From: Arenimonas donghaensis DSM 18148 = HO3-R19
GTDB taxonomy: Bacteria > Pseudomonadota > Gammaproteobacteria > Xanthomonadales > Xanthomonadaceae
Assembly (NCBI RefSeq): GCF_000743535.1
Contig: NZ_AVCJ01000006.1
Span: forward strand, 19,213-83,212
Length of the DNA stretch: 64,000 nt
Direction: 5' to 3'
The first letter of the stretch is position 1, and each line of letters starts with the position of its first letter. The notes beneath the pieces are model-generated. The model was not told the DNA's origin. It saw nothing but the letters and a program-made list of their open reading frames with translations, and searched no databases. Below, in pieces: positions 9,834-21,863 of the stretch. The position numbers and the translations under genes are program-made.

Positions 9834-9931
9834 AGCGTGCAGTCGCCCTGACCGACACGCCGCAAGTACCTCCATGTAGGCTCTTCGTCGACGTCCTTGT
9901 CTCCGAAGGTCGGCCAGGGCGACTGCACGCT
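9834..9931. repeat. 98 bp element with 23 bp terminal inverted repeats
   Basis: The left end (9834-9856) and the right end (9909-9931) are inverted copies that match at 22 of 23 positions; the ends read AGCGTGCAGTCGCCCTG inward. The 52 bp core contains an imperfect palindrome around CCTCCATGTAGG and the palindrome CGTCGACG. It codes for nothing. It could be a MITE-like or palindromic repetitive element, or fold as one long RNA hairpin. Confidence 0.7.
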
Positions 9932-10166
9932 ACCTCCTCGAAATGACGTCGTGGCCGCCGGGCAAGCAGGCGGGAAGCCACCTTCGGAGACGACTGTCGG
10001 CATCCAGTGAGTGCCGCACCCCTGGCACTTCGACGCGAAGCGTCGGGCTGGCAACCTGCGGCCCGTGATGGAGTGGGAGCGACCCGGCCGTGAGCTAGTC
10101 ATGGATGACGCTTGGTCCCGGCCGGGCGGCGAGGACGTAGCGTGCGCGGCGGCGCCTCCGACGAAT

Positions 10167-10230
10167 GCCCCAAGGGCCGCCCTGCTTGCCCACAGGGCAA
10201 GCCCAGGGACTTGGGACTGAAGTCCCTCCC
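10167..10230 (-). repeat. REP-like element, copy 2, directly behind tgt
   Basis: On the minus strand it begins GGGAGGGACTTCAGTCCC, 10 bases after the tgt stop, a 5 bp stem with a TTCA loop of the same design as the elements at 45531 and 63921. It continues with a second hairpin, GCTTGCCC / GGGCAAGC. It is the inverted partner of 9752-9807. Confidence 0.7.
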
Positions 10231-10240
10231 GCAGGCGGGG

Positions 10241-13597
<3,357 letters not shown>

Positions 13598-13601
<4 letters not shown>

Positions 13602-14743
13602 GGCGACGGCCCCTGCAGGGCGAGCCGCGGCAGGCTCAGCACCAGGCGCGTGCCGGCGCCCGGCGTCGAGTCGAAGACCAGTCCGCCCCCCAGGGCGGCG
13701 AGGCGTTCACGCATGCCGGCCAGGCCGGTATTGGGTTCGATGGCGCCACCCCGGCCATCGTCACTGATGCCCAGGCGCACGCCCTCGGCGTCGGCACTGA
13801 GTTCGACGTCGACGCGCCGGGCGCGGGCATGGCGCAGGATGTTGGTGACCGCTTCGCGCAGGCCCAGGGCCAGCACCGACTCGGCTTCGGGGGTCAGCGC
13901 CACGGGGGCGATGCGCTGGTCGAGCCTGACGTCCGCCGACAGCAGCGCCAGCCGCGCCGCCGCAAGCTCGGCCAGCAGGCCGGTGGCGCGGATGCCGACC
14001 ACGGCTTCGCGCACCTGCGACAGCGCCTGGCGCGCAACCGTTTCGACTTCGCCGATCTGCCGGCGGGCCGCCGCCGGATCCTTGTCCACCAGACGCCCCG
14101 CCAGTTCGCTCTTGATCGCGACCAGCGACAGCGTGTGGCCCAGCAGGTCGTGCAGGTCGCGGCCGATGCGTTCGCGTTCGGCCATCGCCGCCAGGCGGGC
14201 GACTTCCTGCTGGGTCAGGCGCAGCTCGGCGTTGCGACGGGACTTCTCCCGCGAATAGAGGGTGCCCGCCAGGACCAGGCCACCGATGATGGCCGACATG
14301 CCGCTCCAGGCAAGGGCCAGCTGGGGCCTGGGCATCAGCCACCAGAACTCGGCCGCCAGCAGCGCCATCAGTCCAGCCGCCACCACGATGGCCAGGCGCG
14401 GGCGGAAGGCCCAGCCGACCATGCCGCAGGCGTAGATGAGGAAGGTGTGGCCGCCGGGGTTGAAGGGCACCAGGCCATAGCCGACCGCCGCGACCCCCAG
14501 GGCCAGCCAGGGCCGAAGCGTCGGCGAGGCGCGATAGAAGCCGAAGTGCATCGGCAGGAACACCGCGATCGCGACCACGCTGGCCACCAGCAGCCGGGAG
14601 ACGCCGACCGGCGCGAAAGCCAGCGGCAGGAACACGAAGACCAGGTAGGCCAGCGTCACCCACGGGCTGTCGTGGATGTCGTCGCCGTTCGCCGGCTTCG
14701 GCCTGCTGTCTGTGTGTACGAGCGCTGTCATTGGCCGAGACAT
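13598..14743 (-). CDS. Membrane histidine kinase (HisKA_3, DesK-like)
   Basis: A protein of 381 residues. Four to five TM segments (about 28-48, 50-66, 78-95, 98-132 and 145-163) form the sensor without a large periplasmic domain, which suggests sensing inside the membrane. The phospho-acceptor is His198 in GRDLHDLLGHTLS, and the ATPase domain shows REAVTNILRHA and ISDDGRGG. DesK-type kinases sense membrane fluidity or envelope stress; the actual cue here is unknown. It lies 34 bases behind the ABC permease gene and overlaps the regulator gene. Confidence 0.9.
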
Positions 14744-14777
14744 TATCGGATTTACCGGTGCAAGCGCCGGCGGCGGC

Positions 14778-15542
14778 TCAGAGGCGGCGCAGCCGGTAGG
14801 CGGCGACCACCAGCAAGAGCACGGTCGTGGCGGCCAGCACCGTCGCGTGCAGCAGGTAGTTGACGCCCTGGACCTGGCCGATGACGCCCAGCGCCATCTG
14901 CGCCAGGTGGTAGGCCGGCCACACCACGGCCAACTTCTGCACCAGCGCCGGGAAGACGAAGATCGGCATCCACAGGCCCGACAGCACCGACATCGGCAGG
15001 TAGATCAGGTTGACGATGGCGACCGCGGCCTGGCCTTTCACCAGGGTGCCGATGAGCAGGCCCAGCGCACAGAAAGGCGCGGTGCCCAGCAGCAGCACCG
15101 ACAGGAGCTTGAACCACACCAGCGGTTCGATCCGCACGCCGCCGAAGCCGATCGCGGCGATCGACAGCAGGCAGACCACCGCCAGCCCGAACACCAGGCT
15201 CATGGCGATCTTGGCCAGGAAGTAGGCGAAGGCCGGCATCGGCGAGACCCGCTTGAGTTCGAGCAGGCCGCGCTCGCGTTCGATGGCCAGGCCGACGCCA
15301 AAGCCGAACAGCGCCGGTCCGATGACGCCGAAGGCGCCATACGTCGCCAGCAGGTAGGCGGACTTCTCGTAGTCGCCCCACTTGCCCGGCAGCAGGATCG
15401 CGAACAGCACGTAGAACACCACGGGAAACGCCAGCGACGGGATCGCGAAGGCCGGCGTGCGAAGTACGCCCAGCAACTCGTACCAGGCTTCCAGCGCGTG
15501 GATGCGCCAGGCCGACGGGGCGGGAAAGGGGGTCGTGTTCAT
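14778..15542 (-). CDS. ABC-2 type transporter permease
   Basis: A protein of 254 residues with six TM segments and the ABC-2 membrane fold; conserved features are ERERGLLELKRVSPMP in the first cytoplasmic loop and the GLWMPIFVFPALVQ segment before the fifth TM. Its ATG overlaps the stop of the ATPase gene (ATGA), so the two make one exporter, probably a dimer of each. Such pairs next to DesKR-type systems export lipids, peptides or antibiotics; no substrate can be assigned here. Confidence 0.9.
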   Translation of the reverse strand: MNTTPFPAPSAWRIHALEAWYELLGVLRTPAFAIPSLAFPVVFYVLFAILLPGKWGDYEKSAYLLATYGAFGVIGPALFGFGVGLAIERERGLLELKRVSPMPAFAYFLAKIAMSLVFGLAVVCLLSIAAIGFGGVRIEPLVWFKLLSVLLLGTAPFCALGLLIGTLVKGQAAVAIVNLIYLPMSVLSGLWMPIFVFPALVQKLAVVWPAYHLAQMALGVIGQVQGVNYLLHATVLAATTVLLLVVAAYRLRRL

Positions 15543-16459
15543 GCGGCGTCCTCCAGCGGGGCCTGGGCGGTGATCGAAAGCACGGCGTCTTCCAGCGGCA
15601 GCGGCCGCACTTCCAGTTCGGACAGCGCCGGATCGGCGGCGAGCCAGCGGCGCAGCACGGTTTCGGCGTCGCGGCTGAGCAATTCGACGCGACCGTCGTG
15701 CTCGCGGGCGGCGTCCACGCCGGGCCATGCGCCGAGTTCGGCCAGGCCGAGGCGGCTGCGCGCGATGATGCGCTTGCCGTCGGCGCGCGCCTTGATCTGG
15801 GCGGGACTGCCTTCGGCCAGGACACGGCCGGACGCCATCAGCACGATGCGGTCGGCCAGCGCGTCGGCCTCTTCCAGGTAATGGGTGGTGAGCACGATCG
15901 CGGTACCCTCGTCGCGCAGCCGCCGGATGACCTCCCAGAAGGCGCGGCGTGCCTCGACGTCCAGGCCGACCGTGGGCTCGTCGACGAACAACAGCGGCGC
16001 GCGACCGCAGATCGCCAGCGCGAACTGCACCCGCTTCTTCTGGCCGCCGGACAGGGCGCCGTAGGACCGCCGGGCCAGGTCGCTCACCCCGGCCAGGGCC
16101 AGGGTGTCGTCGACATGGCGCGGCGACGGGTAATAGCTCGAATACAGGCGCACGTGTTCGGCGACGCGCAGGGTGTCGGTCAGGTCGCCGTCCTGCAGCA
16201 TCACGCCGATGCCGCGGCGCACATGGGGTTGGCGCGGATCGGCGCCGAACAGTTCGACGGTGCCGGCGTCGGCGCCGATGCGTCCGGTCAGCAGGCCCAG
16301 GGCGGTGGTCTTGCCGGCGCCGTTGGCGCCCAGCAGGGCCAGCACTTCACCGGCACGCACGACCAGGTCCACGCCGGACAGGGCCTGCACCGGACCGTAG
16401 GACTTGCTGGCGCCCGCCAGGCGGGCGAGCACGGGTCGATCGGATCGTGAAGCAGTCAT
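15539..16459 (-). CDS. ABC transporter ATP-binding protein
   Basis: A protein of 306 residues. The nucleotide-binding domain (about 10-230) has Walker A GANGAGKTT, signature LSGGQKKR and Walker B LLFVDEPTVGLD, followed by a TTHYLEEAD switch region; the last 75 residues are the accessory C-terminal domain of drug- and lipid-type ABC-2 ATPases. The ATG at 16459 has an AGGAG ribosome site 6 bases upstream. It heads the five-gene operon ATPase-permease-kinase-regulator-membrane protein, divergent from the aminotransferase gene. Confidence 0.93.
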   Translation of the reverse strand: MTASRSDRPVLARLAGASKSYGPVQALSGVDLVVRAGEVLALLGANGAGKTTALGLLTGRIGADAGTVELFGADPRQPHVRRGIGVMLQDGDLTDTLRVAEHVRLYSSYYPSPRHVDDTLALAGVSDLARRSYGALSGGQKKRVQFALAICGRAPLLFVDEPTVGLDVEARRAFWEVIRRLRDEGTAIVLTTHYLEEADALADRIVLMASGRVLAEGSPAQIKARADGKRIIARSRLGLAELGAWPGVDAAREHDGRVELLSRDAETVLRRWLAADPALSELEVRPLPLEDAVLSITAQAPLEDAA

Positions 16460-16601
16460 GGCGGACTCCTGGATGGCCTGGCGCCAGTCTTCGCGTCCGC
16501 CGCATCCGGGGGCAGTGGCGGCCGTCAGCAAGCGCGGGTGACAGCTGTCACCCGGCGCCTCCGGTTTCAAACGCACGGGGGTTACGCGGCCCCCTGCGCG
16601 G

Positions 16602-16610
16602 TGGTAATAT
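16602..16610 (+). promoter_or_regulatory. Extended -10 promoter for the aminotransferase gene
   Basis: TGGTAATAT gives an extended -10 (TGn followed by TAATAT). The -35 position (about 16582) has no good match, which is normal for extended -10 promoters. Transcription from about 16617 gives a leader of about 76 bases. Confidence 0.5.
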
Positions 16611-16648
16611 CGGCCCCAAGTCTTTGATTTTCAACGCAAGACCCGACG

Positions 16649-16676
16649 CGCGAGGGCCTTCCTCGCGTTTTGTTTT
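16649..16676 (+). promoter_or_regulatory. Terminator-like hairpin in the aminotransferase leader (possible attenuator)
   Basis: CGCGAGG (16649-16655) pairs with CCTCGCG (16661-16667) around a 5-base loop and is followed by TTTTGTTTT. It has the form of an intrinsic terminator, but it lies between the predicted promoter and the ATG at 16693, with no plus-strand gene before it to terminate. An outer GACCC/GGGTC pairing (16640-16644 with 16677-16681) could extend the fold toward the ribosome site. Attenuation, or release of a short leader RNA, are the likely roles. Confidence 0.6.
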
Positions 16677-16692
16677 GGGTCCGGAGAACGCC

Positions 16693-18195
16693 ATGAACCT
16701 GCTCGAGATCCTCAAGCCGCTGCGCAGCCGCGCCGGCACCGTTCGCACCCCTGGCCTCGACGACGCCAGCCTGCAGCGCCTGGGGGCGCGATTCCCCGAG
16801 CTGGTCGAAGCCGCCAAGGCTGCCGCCGAGGCCCACGCCGCCCTGGCCACCGAGTTCGCCGACCTGTTCGATCTCGACGAACAGGCCCAGGTGGAGGCCG
16901 TGCAGGCCGGCTTCGTCAACTTCTATCCCGACGACGCCGTCAATCCCTACGTCGCCCTGGCCGCGCGCGGCCCCTGGATCGTCACGCTCAAGGGCGCGGT
17001 GATCCACGACTCCGGCGGCTACGGCATGCTCGGCCTGGGCCACACGCCGGCGCCGCTGCTGGAGGCGATGTCCCGGCCGCAGGTGATGGCCAACGTCATG
17101 ACGCCGTCGCTGTCGCAGCTGCGCATCGTGCGCGCGCTGCGCAAGGAAATCGGCCACCGCCGCGATGAATGCCCGTACGCGAAGTTCCTGTGCCTGAACT
17201 CGGGTTCGGAGTCGGTGTCGCTGGCCGGCCGCATCGCCGACGTCAACGCCAAGCTGCACACCGACGCCGGTGGCCGCCACGCCGGCAAGCGGGTCAAGCG
17301 CGTCGCCGTCAAGGGCGCCTTCCACGGCCGCACCGAACTGCCGGCGCTGTACTCGGATTCCTCGCGCAAGAACTACCTGCAGCACCTGGCCAGCTACCAG
17401 CACCACAACGACCAGCTGCTGGTCGTCGAGCCGTATTCGGTCGAAGGCCTCAAGCAGGTCTTCGCCGACGCCGACGCCAATGGCTGGTACATCGAGGCGA
17501 TGTTCCTGGAGCCGGTGATGGGCGAAGGCGACCCGGGCCGCGCCGTGCCGCCGGAGTTCTACGCCGCCGCGCGCGAACTGACCAAGGCCCACGGCACGCT
17601 GCTGCTGGTCGACTCCATCCAGGCCGGCCTGCGCGCCCACGGCGTGCTGTCGATCGTCGACTACCCGGGTTTCGAAGGCCTGGAAGCGCCGGACATGGAA
17701 ACCTATTCCAAGGCGCTCAATGGCGGCCAGTACCCGCTGTCGGTGCTGGCGGTGAACGAACGCGCCGCGGGCCTGTACCGCAAGGGCGTGTACGGCAACA
17801 CCATGACCGCGAACCCGCGCGCGCTGGACATCGCCGCGGCGATGCTGGGCCAGCTGACGCCGGAACTGCGCGCCAACATCCGCGACCGCGGCCAGGAGTT
17901 CCTGGACAAGCTGGCCGCGCTGCGCGACGAACTGGGCAATGGCCTGATCACCAAGGTCCAGGGCACCGGCCTGCTGTTCTCCTGCGAACTCGACCCGTCC
18001 TTCAAGTGCTTCGGCGCCGGTTCCACCGAGGAGTACATGCGCGAGCGCGGCATCGGCGTCATCCACGGCGGCACCAATTCCTTGCGCTTCACCCCGCACT
18101 TCGCGGTCACCAGCGAGGAAGTGGACCTGGTCATCGACAACATCCGCCAGGCCCTGCTGCACGGTCCCCGCAAGACCCAGGCCGCTGCAGCCTGA
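16693..18195 (+). CDS. Class-III PLP-dependent aminotransferase
   Basis: A protein of 500 residues of the ornithine/4-aminobutyrate aminotransferase fold. Visible are the cofactor-binding NSGSESVSLA (phosphate site), the GAFHGRTELPALYSDSS loop, LLVDSIQAGLRAHG (equivalent of the conserved DExQxG, with Ser-Ile in place of Glu-Val) and the Schiff-base lysine Lys340 in YSKALNGGQYP. The exact substrate is not evident and the divergence around the DExQ motif warns against naming it. A GGAG ribosome site at 16682-16685 supports the ATG at 16693. Expression may be controlled by the leader hairpin. Confidence 0.88.
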   Translation: MNLLEILKPLRSRAGTVRTPGLDDASLQRLGARFPELVEAAKAAAEAHAALATEFADLFDLDEQAQVEAVQAGFVNFYPDDAVNPYVALAARGPWIVTLKGAVIHDSGGYGMLGLGHTPAPLLEAMSRPQVMANVMTPSLSQLRIVRALRKEIGHRRDECPYAKFLCLNSGSESVSLAGRIADVNAKLHTDAGGRHAGKRVKRVAVKGAFHGRTELPALYSDSSRKNYLQHLASYQHHNDQLLVVEPYSVEGLKQVFADADANGWYIEAMFLEPVMGEGDPGRAVPPEFYAAARELTKAHGTLLLVDSIQAGLRAHGVLSIVDYPGFEGLEAPDMETYSKALNGGQYPLSVLAVNERAAGLYRKGVYGNTMTANPRALDIAAAMLGQLTPELRANIRDRGQEFLDKLAALRDELGNGLITKVQGTGLLFSCELDPSFKCFGAGSTEEYMRERGIGVIHGGTNSLRFTPHFAVTSEEVDLVIDNIRQALLHGPRKTQAAAA

Positions 18196-18206
18196 AGCCT
18201 GAAGAC

Positions 18207-18232
18207 GCCGGACTGAAAATCTAAAGTCCGGC
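18207..18232. terminator. Hairpin between convergent genes
   Basis: GCCGGACT (18207-18214) pairs with AGTCCGGC (18225-18232) around a 10-base A-rich loop. It lies between the aminotransferase stop and the flavoprotein stop and overlaps the last codons of the latter. There is no U-tract, so it is only a candidate terminator or pause site. Confidence 0.4.
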
Positions 18233-19402
18233 GGCGCGCCGCCACAGCATCCGGGTGAGCGGCGGCAGCCGGCCGGCCAGGCCCAGGGCGTGGCCGCGCA
18301 ACAGGGTCGGCGCCAGGACGTCGTTGCTGAAGACGCGATTGATGGCGTCGAATGACCACGCGGCCAGCGTGTTCTCGCTGTGGCGCGTGCGCGCCCATCG
18401 CGCCAGGCGATGCGGCGCCGCGATGTCGACGCCCCGCGCCAGGGCGCGCTGCCATTCGACCCGGAGCGCGGCGACGTCGCGCAGGCCCAGGTTCACGCCC
18501 TGCCCCGCCAGCGGATGCACGACATGGGCGGCGTCACCGGCCAGCACCACGCGGCCGGCCACCAGCTTGTTGGCCAGCTGACGGCGCAGCGGAAAGGCCA
18601 CGCGCCGCGAGACCGAGGTGACCTCGCCGAGGCGGGCGTCGAAGGCGCGCGTGAGTTCGCGCCGGAAACTTTCTTCGTCAGCATCGAGCAATCGCTGCGC
18701 TTGCGAATCAGGCAGGGTCCAGACGATCGAGCAGCGGCCGTCGGCGATGGGCAGGAAAGCCAGCGGGCCCGTCGGCAGGAAACGCTGCCAGGCGGTGTCC
18801 TCGTGCGGGCGCTCGGTGCCTACATAGGCCACCAGGCCGCGCTGGCCGTAATCGTGGGCCTGGGCCTCGAGCCCGGCGCAAGCGCGCACCTTCGATGCCG
18901 CGCCATCGGCGCCCAGCACCAGCCGGGCATGCAGCACGGTGCCGCTGGCCAGGTGCACGGTGGCAAGTGATTCGTCTTGTTCGATCGTGGCCAGGCTGTC
19001 CGGGCAAAACCGGTGGATGCCGGCCTCGCGACCGCAGGCCGCCCACAGCCGGTCGACCAGCAACGCATTTTCGACGATGTGGCCCAAGGCCGGCCGGCCG
19101 AAGGCGTCGGCGTCGAAACACAGTTCACCGCCGCCGGCCGCATCCCAGACGCGCATCCTGCGGTAGGGATGGGCCCGGGCCGCCCGGATGCCTTCCCACG
19201 CGCCCAGATCGTCGAGCAGGGCGGCGTTGTCGGGCGCGAAGGCATATACCCGCAGGTCCGGCGCGGCGGCGTCCCAGTCCGACGGCGCATGCGCCTCCAC
19301 CAGGGCCACGCGCAGGCCGTCCCGGGCCGCGGCCAGCGCAGCGGCGGCGCCGACCACGCCGGCACCGACCACGACCAGGTCGAACGGGTCGCGCCGACTC
19401 AC
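18221..19402 (-). CDS. UbiH/UbiI/VisC-family FAD-dependent hydroxylase
   Basis: A protein of 393 residues with the family's Rossmann FAD motif VVGAGVVGAAAAL at the start, the middle motif VLGADGAASKVR near residue 163 and the flavin/ribityl motif VVLAGDAAHVVHPLAGQGVNLGLRD near residue 288. Members hydroxylate the ring of ubiquinone precursors. It follows ubiH with an ATGA overlap, so it probably performs another ring hydroxylation (UbiI/UbiF type), but which position cannot be read from sequence. Confidence 0.88.
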   Translation of the reverse strand: MSRRDPFDLVVVGAGVVGAAAALAAARDGLRVALVEAHAPSDWDAAAPDLRVYAFAPDNAALLDDLGAWEGIRAARAHPYRRMRVWDAAGGGELCFDADAFGRPALGHIVENALLVDRLWAACGREAGIHRFCPDSLATIEQDESLATVHLASGTVLHARLVLGADGAASKVRACAGLEAQAHDYGQRGLVAYVGTERPHEDTAWQRFLPTGPLAFLPIADGRCSIVWTLPDSQAQRLLDADEESFRRELTRAFDARLGEVTSVSRRVAFPLRRQLANKLVAGRVVLAGDAAHVVHPLAGQGVNLGLRDVAALRVEWQRALARGVDIAAPHRLARWARTRHSENTLAAWSFDAINRVFSNDVLAPTLLRGHALGLAGRLPPLTRMLWRRAAGL

Positions 19403-20619
19403 GGGCGCGGCCTCGACAGCGCCGGCACGTCGCCGCGATAACCCATGGCCCCGGCCGCCAGCGGCGCTGCCAGCCCGGGCAGGTGACCCAGCGCCACCAG
19501 CCCCAGCGAGCGCAGCACGTGCATCGGGAACCCATCGTTGGCGGTGGCGCGCGCCAGGCCGTCACTGAAGGCCAGCGTGCGTTCGCGGTCTTCCCGCCGC
19601 GACGCCGCGTAGGCAGCCAGCCGCGCCGGCTCGCCCGGGTCGCCGCCGTCCAGGCGCTGGGCCAGTGCCAGCGCGTCGCGCAAGCCAAGATTGAACCCCT
19701 GCGCACCGATCGGATGGATCGACTGCGCGGCGTTGCCCATCAGCACCGCGCGCGGCGCGACGATGCGGTCGGCGACGATGCGCGCCAGGGGGTAGGCACT
19801 GCGTTTGCCAACCCGGCGCACGCGGCCTGCGCGCCACCCGAAACGCTGCTGGAAATAATCGGCGTAGGCGGCGTCGTCCAGCGCCAGCACGGCTTCGGCC
19901 TGCCCGCGCGCCACGGCGCAGATGGCGCCGTAGTGGCCACCGGCCATCGGCAGCAGGGCCACCGGGCCCTGTTCGGTGAATCGTTCCCAGGCGGTGCCGT
20001 CCGGCGCACGGTCGGTGGCCAGGCTGCAGACCAGCAGCGTCTGGCCGTAGTCGTGTTCATCCGTGCCGATGCCCAGGGCGGTTCGCGCCAGCGACCGGTT
20101 GCCGTCGGCGGCCACCAGCAGCTTCGCGCGCAGTGCCTGGCCGCCGGAGGTCGGGTCGAGCTGCACGCGCGGACCGTCGGGGTCCGGCGTCACCGCGACG
20201 ACGGTGGCCGGCCGGTGGCGGACCAGGCCTTGCACGCCGGCCAGCCGGGACTCGAGGGCCTCGCCGAGCTCGCGTGCCAGCACGACGCCGCCGAAGGCCT
20301 CGTGGCCCATCTGCGCGGCGTCCAGGCGCACGGCGCCGAAGTCGCCGGCCCGGCTGACGTGCACGCGCCGAATCGGTGCCGGCGGCGTCGCCAGCCTCGG
20401 CAGGATGTCCAGCGACGCCAGCGCGTTCAGACTGGCCGCCGCCAGCGCCAGCTTGCGCTCGTCGAAACCCGGGGCGCCGCTGGCCGGGGCACTGGCCTCG
20501 ACCTGGCCGATGCGCCAGCCGCGACCGTCGAGCGCGCAGGCCAGCGCGCTGCCGACCAGGCCGCCGCCGAGGATGAGGATGTCGTGGTCGAAGCCGTCGT
20601 CGCGTGGCATGCCGCGCAT
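19399..20619 (-). CDS. ubiH: 2-polyprenyl-6-methoxyphenol hydroxylase, UbiH type
   Basis: A protein of about 406 residues, slightly shorter if the ATG at 20610 is used. FAD motifs are ILGGGLVGSALACAL near the N-terminus, LVAADGNRSLAR in the middle and AVLMGNAAQSIHPIGAQGFNLGLRDA late. The Asn for Asp in MGNAAQ is characteristic of UbiH compared with UbiI/UbiF, which show GDAAH. It catalyses a ring hydroxylation in ubiquinone synthesis at the inner membrane face. It heads a two-gene operon and is divergent from btuM. Confidence 0.85.
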   Translation of the reverse strand: MRGMPRDDGFDHDILILGGGLVGSALACALDGRGWRIGQVEASAPASGAPGFDERKLALAAASLNALASLDILPRLATPPAPIRRVHVSRAGDFGAVRLDAAQMGHEAFGGVVLARELGEALESRLAGVQGLVRHRPATVVAVTPDPDGPRVQLDPTSGGQALRAKLLVAADGNRSLARTALGIGTDEHDYGQTLLVCSLATDRAPDGTAWERFTEQGPVALLPMAGGHYGAICAVARGQAEAVLALDDAAYADYFQQRFGWRAGRVRRVGKRSAYPLARIVADRIVAPRAVLMGNAAQSIHPIGAQGFNLGLRDALALAQRLDGGDPGEPARLAAYAASRREDRERTLAFSDGLARATANDGFPMHVLRSLGLVALGHLPGLAAPLAAGAMGYRGDVPALSRPRP

Positions 20620-20708
20620 GATACGCGCCCTCGCCCGGGCGCCGACGATGCCGCGGCAGTTCCGTTAGAATGCCGGCCTGGCCGCTGCCCTGACGGAATC
20701 CTTTGCCC

Positions 20709-21299
20709 ATGACCTCGATCACCCGCCCCCGCCTGGCCCTGTTCACCGTGCTTGCACTGGTGATGGCCGCCACCCGGTTCAACCACTTCGGCATGGTGCC
20801 GGATGCGTCCTGGGCGGTGTTCGCGCTGGGTGGCTTCTACCTGGCCGCCAATACGCGCTGGGCGTTCCCGGCGCTGATGGTGCTCGCGGTCGCGGTCGAT
20901 TACGTCGTCATCACCGGCACCGGCGCCAACTTCTGGACCCACTACTGCGTCTCGCCCGGCTACTGGATGCTGCTGCCGGCGCACTTCGCCCTGTGGGCGG
21001 CGGGCGCGGGCCTGCGCAAGTTCGGCCAGGACAAGCCGCTGCGCGTGCTGGCAGGCCTGGCGCCGGCGCTGTTGCTCGGCGTGGCGACCTGCCACCTGTT
21101 CGCCCAGGGCGGCTTCTACTGGCTGTCCGATTCGGTGGCCAACCCCAGCGTCGCCGGCTGGGCCAAGAACTACGCCGACTGGTTCATGCCCTACCTCGGC
21201 ACCACCGCCCTCTACGTCGGCCTGGCCGTCGTCGTGCACGCGCTGGTGAGGGCTGCGCAGCGCATGGCCGCCGCACGCGCCGGCGGCCTGGCGGGCTGA
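20709..21299 (+). CDS. btuM: BtuM-like vitamin B12 (cobamide) transporter
   Basis: A 196-residue inner-membrane protein with about six TM segments and no soluble domain. Two observations point to BtuM, a stand-alone S-component-like cobamide transporter: a cysteine at residue 80 (in THYCVSPGY), where the characterised Thiobacillus BtuM has its cobalt-ligating Cys80, and the adjacent PduO-type adenosyltransferase gene, 8 bases downstream. The ATG at 20709 is used; a TTG two codons upstream is possible. No cobalamin riboswitch fits in the 89 bp before it. The assignment is by motif position and context, not by alignment. Confidence 0.75.
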   Translation: MTSITRPRLALFTVLALVMAATRFNHFGMVPDASWAVFALGGFYLAANTRWAFPALMVLAVAVDYVVITGTGANFWTHYCVSPGYWMLLPAHFALWAAGAGLRKFGQDKPLRVLAGLAPALLLGVATCHLFAQGGFYWLSDSVANPSVAGWAKNYADWFMPYLGTTALYVGLAVVVHALVRAAQRMAAARAGGLAG

Positions 21300-21306
21300 A
21301 CCCGCG

Positions 21307-21861
21307 ATGGGCAACCGCCTGTCCAAGATCTACACCCGCACCGGCGACGACGGCAGCACCGGCCTGGGCGACGGTACCCGGGTGGCCAAGGACTCGGCCC
21401 GCGTCACCGCCTACGGCACCGTGGACGAAGCCAACAGCGCGATCGGCGTGGTCCTGGCCTGCGACATCCCCGACGACATCCGCCACGTCCTGGTGGCCGT
21501 GCAGCACCAGCTGTTCGACCTCGGCGGCGAGCTGTGCATCCCGGGCCATGCGGCCATCCACGACGCCGACATCGACCGCCTCGAAGCGCACCTGGACGGC
21601 TTCAACGCCGAACTGCCGCCGCTGAAGGACTTCATCCTGCCCGGCGGCGGCCTGCCGGCGGCACACTGCCACATGGCACGCACCATCTGCCGTCGCGCCG
21701 AGCGCGAAACCGTGACGCTTTCGCACCACGATGCCGTGCGTCCGGAAGCCATCCGTTACCTCAACCGGCTCTCGGACCTGCTGTTCGTGCTCGCCCGGGT
21801 GCTGGCGCGCGCCAGCGGCCACGGCGAGACGACCTGGAACCACGAGCGCCGCAAGGGCTGA
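21307..21861 (+). CDS. pduO: Cob(I)alamin adenosyltransferase, PduO type
   Basis: A protein of 184 residues of the four-helix PduO-type family, which transfers the adenosyl group of ATP to cob(I)alamin to make coenzyme B12. The ATP-binding N-terminus KIYTRTGDDGSTGLGDGTR, the YGTVDEANSAIG block and the RRAERETV motif near residue 126 are all present, with the family's usual length. It lies between btuM and the deacetylase-like gene with only a few bases of spacing, so it is co-transcribed with the importer and would charge the incoming cobamide. Confidence 0.93.
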   Translation: MGNRLSKIYTRTGDDGSTGLGDGTRVAKDSARVTAYGTVDEANSAIGVVLACDIPDDIRHVLVAVQHQLFDLGGELCIPGHAAIHDADIDRLEAHLDGFNAELPPLKDFILPGGGLPAAHCHMARTICRRAERETVTLSHHDAVRPEAIRYLNRLSDLLFVLARVLARASGHGETTWNHERRKG

Positions 21862-21863
21862 GC

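Larger units (their letters stand above)
9687..10240. other. Repeat-rich intergenic region between tgt and yajC
   Basis: A 554 bp stretch without a plausible gene; the small frames in it have atypical composition and cross the repeats. It contains two related elements of about 60 bp in inverted orientation (9752-9807 and 10167-10230), a 98 bp element with 23 bp inverted ends between them (9834-9931), and shorter fragments of the same words: GGGCAAGCAGG occurs at 9790-9800 and again near 9960-9970, and ACCTTCGGAGAC near 9980-9991 matches the inside of the 98 bp element on the opposite strand. It must also hold the yajC promoter, which I could not place with confidence. Confidence 0.75.

Noticed and set aside
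9683..10102. Small minus-strand open frame in the tgt-yajC gap
   Set aside because: It crosses the repeat elements, has no ribosome site and resembles no protein.
18207..18232. Strong intrinsic terminator
   Set aside because: The hairpin is good but has no U-tract on either strand, so it is listed only as a weak candidate.
20620..20708. Cobalamin riboswitch before btuM
   Set aside because: The 89 bp space is too short and lacks a B12-box-like sequence.
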